Positions 6,563 through 11,705 of a stretch of DNA of 11,705 nucleotides are shown piece by piece. How positions within the stretch are numbered: the first letter of the stretch is position 1; each line of letters opens with the position of its first letter. The notes under the pieces are model-generated. The model ran no database searches. It was not told the DNA's origin and saw nothing but the letters and a program-made list of their open reading frames with translations. The stretch is from contig DHTF01000094.1 in the NCBI GenBank assembly GCA_002411515.1, positions 9,075 through 20,779 of the forward strand. The letters run 5' to 3'. This DNA comes from Proteiniphilum sp. UBA5267 (GTDB lineage Bacteria > Bacteroidota > Bacteroidia > Bacteroidales > Dysgonomonadaceae). Position numbers and translations under genes: made by a program.

Positions 6563-8164
6563 TGATTCATACCGGCCATACAAGACATCATATGTATCCT
6601 GTCTTTTCTTGTCGGGTTTATAAAAAGTAAGATCACCCTGTGCAAGCCTTGCTTGTGCTTCTTCCACTGAATGGAAAACATGGGCCGCCACAGCAGCGTT
6701 CATAGCCGCCCCCAGTGCACCAGACTGCTGTGCAGCAGCCACTTTTATGGTTACTCCCATGACATCGGAGAGAGTCTGCATTACATAAGGAGATTTCAGT
6801 GAAATTCCCCCCACAGCGATTACCTCTTCCACCTTCACTCCTTCTTTTTTCAAATGTTCCATAATGGCACGAGATCCGAAGGCAGTCGCTTCCACCAGGC
6901 TCTTAAATATCTGCGCGGGAGTGGTGCCCAATGTAATTCCAGTAAGGGCACCCTTCAGTGTTTGGTCGGCGAATGGGGAACGGCGTCCATTCAGCCAGTC
7001 ATTGGCGACCGGATCCGAAACTGTCAATGGCAGTTTCTCTGCCTGTTCAGTCAGTTTTGGCAATATCTGTGCCGTTGCCTCCGCTCTTTGTTCCAACGGC
7101 AACAGGTTTAACGACCAGGCGAGCATTTCTTTCCACCAGGCGTACACATCTCCGAAAGCAGATTGACCGGCTTCAAGGCCGATCAGGCCGGGAATTACCG
7201 ATCCATCCACTTGACCGCTGATACCGGTGACCGTCTTTTTACCGATATCTTCCCTCGGGGTGACTACAATATCACAGGTGGAGGTGCCGATGATCTTGAC
7301 CATCGTGTGCGATTTAATGCCTGCGCCGATTGCGCCAGCGTGAGCATCCAGAATACCCACCGCTACCTCTATTCCTTCGGGCAATCTGAGTCGCTCTGAC
7401 CACTCTTTGGTAAGTTTGCCTGCGGAAGTATCGCTCGTGTGTGTTTTATGGTTCAAATGACCCGCAAAGCGGTCGAGTAGGGGATCCAGCTCAGAGAAGA
7501 ACTCCGGTGACGGGTATCCTCCCCATTCGTCCGCCCACATTCCTTTGTGTCCTGCGGCGCAACGGCTTCTTTTCACTTGCTCCGGCTTGAGATTGCCGGT
7601 AAGAAGCGCCGGCATCCAGTCGCAATGTTCGATGAGGGAATAAGCCTTTTCCCGAATCCTATCATCGGCTCTGAGCAAATGCAATGCCTTTGCCCAAAAC
7701 CACTCCGACGAATAAATCCCTCCTGAACGGGTGGTAAAATCTGTCTTCCATGAATGGGCAAGTCTGTTTATCTCATCCGCCTCTCTGATGGCAGTATGAT
7801 CTTTCCACAGGACGAACATTGCATTCGGATTATCTGCATACTCCGGCAGAAGAGCCAGTGGCATTCCCTCACGATCTGTGAGACACGGAGTACTTCCTGT
7901 AGTATCAATGCCCATCGCTACAATGTTTTCTCTTTCGGCGACTGTCAATTGATTCACAGTGCCAAGAATTGCCTCTTCAAGCGAATCGATATAATCCTGC
8001 GGATGCTGGCGATACCGATTGGCCGAAGGATCGCAATACAGACCTTTTTTCCAGCGGGGATAAAAGGCTGTATAAGATGCTGCCTCACTGCCTGTGGTGC
8101 AGTTTACAACCAGTGACCGACAGGAATCCGTACCATAATCAATTCCGATAACTAATTTGTCCAT
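6533..8164 (-). CDS. araB: L-ribulokinase (FGGY kinase)
   Basis: This 543-residue protein is recognisably AraB along its whole length. It phosphorylates L-ribulose to L-ribulose 5-phosphate with ATP in the cytoplasm, the second step of L-arabinose breakdown. It has the N-terminal nucleotide-binding loop GIDYGTDSCR (7-16), the AraB-type segments FYPRWKKG (34-41), NPNAMFVLWKDHTA (112-125) and GGIYSSEWFWAK (148-159), the likely catalytic base D273 in LDAHAGAIGAG, GTSTCD (293-298), GQVDGSVIPGLIGLEAGQSAFGD, DWLNGRR (389-395) and C-terminal GG (452-453) and SGALGAA (481-487). These long matches to E. coli AraB make xylulokinase or glycerol kinase unlikely, although the family accepts several 2-ketopentoses. 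The gene starts 7 bp after the porter stop codon, so it is translated from the same transcript. Its last nine codons and stop overlap the convergent radical SAM gene. araA and araD are not in the window. Confidence 0.95.
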   Translation of the reverse strand: MDKLVIGIDYGTDSCRSLVVNCTTGSEAASYTAFYPRWKKGLYCDPSANRYRQHPQDYIDSLEEAILGTVNQLTVAERENIVAMGIDTTGSTPCLTDREGMPLALLPEYADNPNAMFVLWKDHTAIREADEINRLAHSWKTDFTTRSGGIYSSEWFWAKALHLLRADDRIREKAYSLIEHCDWMPALLTGNLKPEQVKRSRCAAGHKGMWADEWGGYPSPEFFSELDPLLDRFAGHLNHKTHTSDTSAGKLTKEWSERLRLPEGIEVAVGILDAHAGAIGAGIKSHTMVKIIGTSTCDIVVTPREDIGKKTVTGISGQVDGSVIPGLIGLEAGQSAFGDVYAWWKEMLAWSLNLLPLEQRAEATAQILPKLTEQAEKLPLTVSDPVANDWLNGRRSPFADQTLKGALTGITLGTTPAQIFKSLVEATAFGSRAIMEHLKKEGVKVEEVIAVGGISLKSPYVMQTLSDVMGVTIKVAAAQQSGALGAAMNAAVAAHVFHSVEEAQARLAQGDLTFYKPDKKRQDTYDVLYGRYESLSCHIGFDA

Positions 8165-8171
8165 AATGATT

Positions 8172-9617
8172 TTATTTTCCGTTTCCCAGTTCTTTACTCC
8201 GCGCGATGGTAAAACTATACAAAGTAATGATTATAAACGCGATGGCCGGAATCCAATAAGCAAATTTAATGCTTCCTGCCTGATCAGAGAGGATGCCCTG
8301 CAACTGCGTAAGAAGCGCTGCTCCCGCGATAGCCATGACCATGCCTGAACCGGCTATCTTGGTATCCTCTCCCAGTCCTCTCATTCCCAATCCGTAGATG
8401 GTGGGGAACATGGCTGACATGCATCCTGAAATTCCCATCAGCGCATAAACACCAGTAAATCCTTCTCCGTAGATCGTCAAAAATGAACAGATTACTGCCA
8501 GAATACCTAGGCCTGACAGAATATTGACCGGTCGGGTATATTTCATCAGCCAGGTAGAGATGAAACGTCCGAACACAAACAACACCAGTGAAAGAATATA
8601 ATAGGTTGCTCCGGCCTGTTCCGACGTACGGGGCAACAATTCATTCAGGCCCAGAAATTCGCTCAGCGCATAGAAACCTCCAGCCAAGGGTTCCACTCCG
8701 CGCAACGCATCGATGATTGTTTCCTGCGAAGGATTATCACCCAGACTTGCAATCACCGTGTCGAAATCGAGCTGCTGCATCGCATATCGAATGATGAACG
8801 ACCAGACTGCAATCTGTGCTCCAACATAGAAAAACTGTGCGAACACTCCCCACATGTAGTTCCTGTTCTTTTTCAAACGACCCCAGGTGGCTTTCAGATT
8901 CAGGCTTTTATCATCATCCTGCGCCTTAGGCATCGTGGTAAATAATATCAGAAGAAAGAGCACCAGCATGATCAGTCCCAGAATCATATAGGCAGTAGTG
9001 ACTGCATTTAGTTCTCCGTTCTGTATGGAAACAAGTTCCGGAGTGCTAATTGCCTCTCTCTGTGAAGCGGTCATGGTATTGAGTTGAGACAACACGAATA
9101 TCTGGCTCACCAAAACGCCGGTAAGGGCACCAAAAGGGTTAAAGGATTGGGAGAAATTGAGTCGCCTGGTCGCGGTAGCCGGATCACCCAGAGAATAAAC
9201 ATACGCGTTAGTCGATGTTTCAAGGACCGACAGACCGGCGAAAAGCACGAAGATTGCAAACAGATAGGTTGCAAAACTCAGCGGTGAACTGATGTTATTG
9301 GCGAGCATGGCAGGATAGAAGAGAAGGTTACCGAAGATGCATAACCCCAGGCCAAGCAACACACCCGATTTGTAAGTATGCTTTTTGATAAAGATGGCAC
9401 CCGGTAATGCGAAACATCCGTAACCCAACAAATAACAGACTACCTGTATCCAGGCTGTTTGCGTGTCGTTCATGCTCATGATACGCTTGAAAGCCGCCAG
9501 CATGGTGTCAGTCATGTTATTGGGAACTGCCCAAATGAAAAAAAGTGAAGTAAGCAGGATAAATGGAAAGAGGATCCCTGTAGGGACCAGGCGATGTTTT
9601 TCTACATTTGCATTCAT
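8172..9617 (-). CDS. FucP-family sugar:H+ symporter (MFS)
   Basis: This 481-residue, 12-helix major facilitator protein is related to the E. coli L-fucose:proton symporter FucP and imports a monosaccharide across the inner membrane. Seen are NNMTD (33-37), with D37 at the place of the FucP proton-linked Asp46; LETSTNAYV (132-140), with E133 at the place of Glu135; RRLNFSQSFNPFG (151-163), with Q157 and N160 in the sugar-site helix; and GAQIAVWSFIIRYA (266-279), very close to the FucP sequence. Compared with FucP from memory, the loop after helix 7 (about 283-336) is some 40-45 residues longer and should face the periplasm. It is 17 bp downstream of the lipoprotein gene and 7 bp upstream of araB. 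That placement suggests L-arabinose or a sugar converted to L-ribulose as substrate, but the family also carries fucose, galactose, glucose and others. Confidence 0.9.
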   Translation of the reverse strand: MNANVEKHRLVPTGILFPFILLTSLFFIWAVPNNMTDTMLAAFKRIMSMNDTQTAWIQVVCYLLGYGCFALPGAIFIKKHTYKSGVLLGLGLCIFGNLLFYPAMLANNISSPLSFATYLFAIFVLFAGLSVLETSTNAYVYSLGDPATATRRLNFSQSFNPFGALTGVLVSQIFVLSQLNTMTASQREAISTPELVSIQNGELNAVTTAYMILGLIMLVLFLLILFTTMPKAQDDDKSLNLKATWGRLKKNRNYMWGVFAQFFYVGAQIAVWSFIIRYAMQQLDFDTVIASLGDNPSQETIIDALRGVEPLAGGFYALSEFLGLNELLPRTSEQAGATYYILSLVLFVFGRFISTWLMKYTRPVNILSGLGILAVICSFLTIYGEGFTGVYALMGISGCMSAMFPTIYGLGMRGLGEDTKIAGSGMVMAIAGAALLTQLQGILSDQAGSIKFAYWIPAIAFIIITLYSFTIARSKELGNGK

Positions 9618-9634
9618 ATTGTTTTTTGTCAGTG

Positions 9635-10882
9635 CTAGTTAAAAATATTTTTTACTTTCTCCAGGTTCACACCAAATAGTTTTTCTGAAATAGGGGAGAG
9701 ATCGGTTTCATCTCCTACGAAATGGTATACATTGTGTTTGTGAGAAAGTGATTCGCCCGGTTTAAGGAAGGCTGCAAGCGAACTGCTCTCCAGTTCGAGA
9801 AATGGCCCCATGATGCTTCCGTCCTCCAACGGTCCGTCGTTGTATGCATTGAGCGCGTCTCCTGTCAGCGGATCTTTCTCCGGATTCCATTCCTGGTTCA
9901 GGTAGGTGGCTTCGGGGTCCACATCGAATGTGACAATGGTTAGTCGTTTTGAAATAGGATCATAGTTTCCTGCAAGTGTGGTTGTCCGCTTTGCATTCAT
10001 GCCAAGCTTCCCTCTTGCCTTTCCATCTGTTTTAAAATAAAGGACTCCGTTTTCGTTGATCAACCGGTCGGCTGGAATTTCACCAAAATAATCGGAGGTG
10101 ACCACCCGGCCCAGACTGCTTTCTTCGCCGCTGTGGTAAGGGATTACCGTCACCGCTGAGTCGGACGGGATGAACATGTCGAGCATCCAAATGCAGACTG
10201 TACCTGTCTCGCGCGTCCACTCATAATCGTTTTGATTGGTAATCCTGTTTTCGGTTGCATAAGCCACAGCGTGTACATTATTTGGAATTATTATGCCCAG
10301 TGATGTGGCAATCTCACTCTCCGTAACAAGCGATACGGTACGTTCTGCTGCAATATGCAGATTATTTCCAAGGTAGTTTTGCAGTGTCAATTCTTTGGTG
10401 AAAGTGGCTCTTTTCGTCGTCGCTTCACTTACTCCCCATGCTTCAATGTCAATTCCTTTGGGCGTATGCCAGTTGTCGTACACCTGTTCTTTTCCAGGTT
10501 CAAAAAAGATGGAATATCGACCTCCTTCTGGACCTAGCCACAGACGGTTTTCTCCGCCGAAGCCGTTCATATGTTCATCCACAACACCCGATTCAAAGAA
10601 GTTGTAATTGACAAATCCGTGACTTCGCCCCTCAGGGCCATTTGCAGTAGAAGTAAACACCTTGGCCTGATATTTGGCCGAAAGAATTACCTGAGCTTTT
10701 TCATCATCCGATTTCAAAACAATCAGGCTGTCTTTTTCAGAGAGATAGTTTAGGTCATACCCAAACGTCCCCTTTTCGTACTCTTTTTCCATACTTTCCA
10801 ACGGTTTTTTGGTGTTGCCCGTGCAGGAAACAAGAACAAATCCTGCTGTGAGCAAAAACAGATTAAATTTCTTTATTTTCAT
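9635..10882 (-). CDS. Exported lipoprotein resembling DUF6786 family
   Basis: This 415-residue protein begins with a clear lipoprotein signal: KIKK, a hydrophobic core FNLFLLTAGFVLV, then the lipobox LVSC at the cleavage site, followed by TGNTKK. I chose the ATG at 10882 because it starts this signal; an in-frame ATG at 11032 would bury it and overlap the upstream gene. The mature part has MNGFGGENRLWLGPEGGRYSIFFEPG early on, NYDPISKRLTIVTFDVDP in the middle and GPFLELESSSLAAFLKPGESLSHKHNVYHFVG near the end. This pattern resembles Bacteroidota proteins of DUF6786, and the beta-rich layout with a late GPFLELE.S....L.PGES.....  segment recalls galactose-mutarotase-like sugar-binding domains; both are recalled, not searched. 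It is probably anchored in the outer or inner membrane facing the periplasm. The role is unknown: sugar binding, epimerisation or a carbohydrate-active accessory function are all possible given its place upstream of the porter and araB. Confidence 0.8.
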   Translation of the reverse strand: MKIKKFNLFLLTAGFVLVSCTGNTKKPLESMEKEYEKGTFGYDLNYLSEKDSLIVLKSDDEKAQVILSAKYQAKVFTSTANGPEGRSHGFVNYNFFESGVVDEHMNGFGGENRLWLGPEGGRYSIFFEPGKEQVYDNWHTPKGIDIEAWGVSEATTKRATFTKELTLQNYLGNNLHIAAERTVSLVTESEIATSLGIIIPNNVHAVAYATENRITNQNDYEWTRETGTVCIWMLDMFIPSDSAVTVIPYHSGEESSLGRVVTSDYFGEIPADRLINENGVLYFKTDGKARGKLGMNAKRTTTLAGNYDPISKRLTIVTFDVDPEATYLNQEWNPEKDPLTGDALNAYNDGPLEDGSIMGPFLELESSSLAAFLKPGESLSHKHNVYHFVGDETDLSPISEKLFGVNLEKVKNIFN

Positions 10883-10898
10883 ATATTTACATTTTTTT

Positions 10899-10955
10899 GT
10901 AGCTAAGAGCCTGGATATTAGAATCAAGACTTCTAGGCTGATAGATTTTAGATTT
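10899..10955 (-). repeat. Degenerate 7-8 bp YCT-phased repeat between two operon genes
   Basis: On the minus strand this stretch reads as about eight short units, each ending in TCT, CCT or a variant, spaced 7, 8, 8, 7, 7 and 7 bases apart (for example AAATCTA AAATCTA, then AAGTCTT GATTCTA ATATCCA GGCTCTT). It fills most of the 79-bp gap between the partial gene ending at 10962 and the lipoprotein ATG at 10882. No promoter or terminator is evident in the gap. Confidence 0.4.
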
Positions 10956-10961
10956 CTTTCA

Positions 10962-11705
10962 TTATTCGATTTCTCCGAATTTGTCCAATATCCGATTATA
11001 GGCTTCGGCGGCAGCTCCGTTTCCCCAATCATATATAGTGAATTCGCCCATTCCCTCTCCTTCGGGGCTTGTTCGTCCGCCGTGGCCGTAATTCTCCATA
11101 GTGAATCCGTAATCTTTTTCCCCGAAAAACGGATAAACTTTTTCCCACTGTACTTTTGTCAACGGATTTTGGGGACAGTACATCATCACAAACGATGCTT
11201 TTAGCGCAGCAAAGCCCCTTTCTATATACTCGCGGTTACTCAGCAATTTTCCGTATTGTATAATAAGTTCAGCAAACAGACTTTCGCGTGAATCGTTCCA
11301 CTCGCCGTCTGCATTAAGGACTCCAAAGCCACCCAGTACATTGACAAACATATACGGCGGTTGCCACGATGCTTGTGTCATAAGCAATTCATCCAGTGTC
11401 CGCTGGCCGGAACTCAGGTATTTTTTGTTGTTTGTCGTACGATAACACTCATACAGAGCCTCTGCCGTCCAAAACATTGAAAAATTGTTTTGCTTGTGCA
11501 TATTATTTCGTAGAACCTTTTTTCCTACCAGGTCTTGTGAACCATATCGGGAGCATGACCAGTAGGTCTCAAAATCTTCCCAGCGTCCTGTAGGGATGAC
11601 TTCACGGGTCACCGCGTCCATGGCTTTGAGTGCCGCTTCCTTATATTCCTGCTTTCCAGTCAGCTCATGCAGTTTCAGAAGAAAGGTTACCGACAGGGAT
11701 GTTTC
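10962..11705 (-). CDS. Partial protein of unknown function, probable alpha-helical toroid, C-terminal part
   Basis: The frame is open from the right window edge to the TAA at 10962-10964, giving 247 visible residues; the N-terminus is outside the window and an internal ATG at 11621 is unlikely to be the start, because helical sequence continues before it (LLKLHELTGKQEYKEAALKAMDAV). The protein consists of amphipathic helix pairs separated by turns with repeated themes: ALYECYRTTNNKKYLSSGQRTLDELL, then ESLFAELIIQYGKLLSNREYIERGFAALKASF. This fits an (alpha/alpha)-barrel as found in several glycoside hydrolase and polysaccharide lyase families. Distinctive segments are GRWEDFETYWSCSRYG and YPFFGEKDYGFTMENYGHGGRTS. 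I do not recognise the family and cannot name catalytic residues. It is the first visible gene of the minus-strand sugar operon, 79 bp upstream of the lipoprotein gene. A role in processing a plant-type polysaccharide or oligosaccharide is inference from fold and neighbours only. Confidence 0.75.
   Translation of the reverse strand, partial: ETSLSVTFLLKLHELTGKQEYKEAALKAMDAVTREVIPTGRWEDFETYWSCSRYGSQDLVGKKVLRNNMHKQNNFSMFWTAEALYECYRTTNNKKYLSSGQRTLDELLMTQASWQPPYMFVNVLGGFGVLNADGEWNDSRESLFAELIIQYGKLLSNREYIERGFAALKASFVMMYCPQNPLTKVQWEKVYPFFGEKDYGFTMENYGHGGRTSPEGEGMGEFTIYDWGNGAAAEAYNRILDKFGEIE

Noticed and set aside
6580..6612. Possible plus-strand terminator after the radical SAM gene
   Set aside because: Only a 5-bp stem (AGACA with TGTCT) around a 12-base loop, followed by a broken T-run. 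It is too weak to call and lies inside araB.
10883..11032. 50-codon upstream extension of the lipoprotein gene
   Set aside because: The longer start overlaps the preceding gene and would place the clear lipoprotein signal peptide in the interior of the protein.
1..11705. Search for tRNA or rRNA genes, CRISPR repeats, insertion sequences, toxin-antitoxin or phage genes
   Set aside because: Nearly all of the window is covered by ordinary genes with short gaps, and no signature of these elements was seen by eye. No gene-free stretch exceeds 300 bases; the longest gap (711-957) holds the GH2 terminator and the hsp20 promoter region.

Overview
The window looks like chromosomal DNA from a Bacteroidota bacterium, most likely of the order Bacteroidales (I would guess near Dysgonomonadaceae or Porphyromonadaceae, but cannot show this). 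Pointers are AT-rich ribosome-binding regions without strong Shine-Dalgarno sequences, a TAnnTTTG-type -7 promoter element, a Bacteroidota-type lipoprotein, a FucP-family sugar porter beside a ribulokinase, and degenerate 7-8 bp repeats between genes. No phage, transposon, CRISPR or plasmid signature is visible.

Layout. Bases 1-710 (+) are the C-terminal end of a large glycoside hydrolase family 2 beta-galactosidase-type enzyme, closed by a strong intrinsic terminator at 742-771. An Hsp20 small heat-shock protein follows (958-1383, +). A candidate sigma-54-like -24/-12 promoter lies upstream of it, and it ends in a perfect 10-bp hairpin whose T-run overlaps the stop codon of the convergent polyprenyl diphosphate synthase gene (1438-2412, -). 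That gene diverges from polA (2485-5292, +) across a 72-bp spacer holding a 12-bp palindrome and a promoter-like element. polA is followed closely by a YqaA/DedA-like membrane protein gene (5321-5773) and a radical SAM gene (5786-6562), which may form one transcription unit.

From 6533 to the right edge all genes are on the minus strand and tightly spaced, as in an operon read right to left: a partial, probably helical-toroid protein of unknown function (10962 to beyond 11705), a lipoprotein resembling the DUF6786 family (9635-10882), a FucP-type major facilitator sugar porter (8172-9617), and araB ribulokinase (6533-8164). This is a carbohydrate-use locus. The exported protein(s) would bind or process a sugar-containing substrate, the porter would import a monosaccharide, and AraB would phosphorylate the ketopentose made from it. 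The isomerase, epimerase and any SusC/SusD pair are not in the window, so the substrate (L-arabinose or related) is inferred from AraB alone. araB and the radical SAM gene converge and overlap by 30 bp, and a perfect 11-bp hairpin inside the radical SAM gene sits where an araB operon terminator would be expected.

I found no clear new defence, mobile or RNA-based system. The best leads are the operon with two uncharacterised exported or sugar-linked proteins, the candidate heat-shock promoter with sigma-54 spacing, the terminator-like hairpin buried in a convergent gene, and two degenerate short tandem repeats at gene ends.
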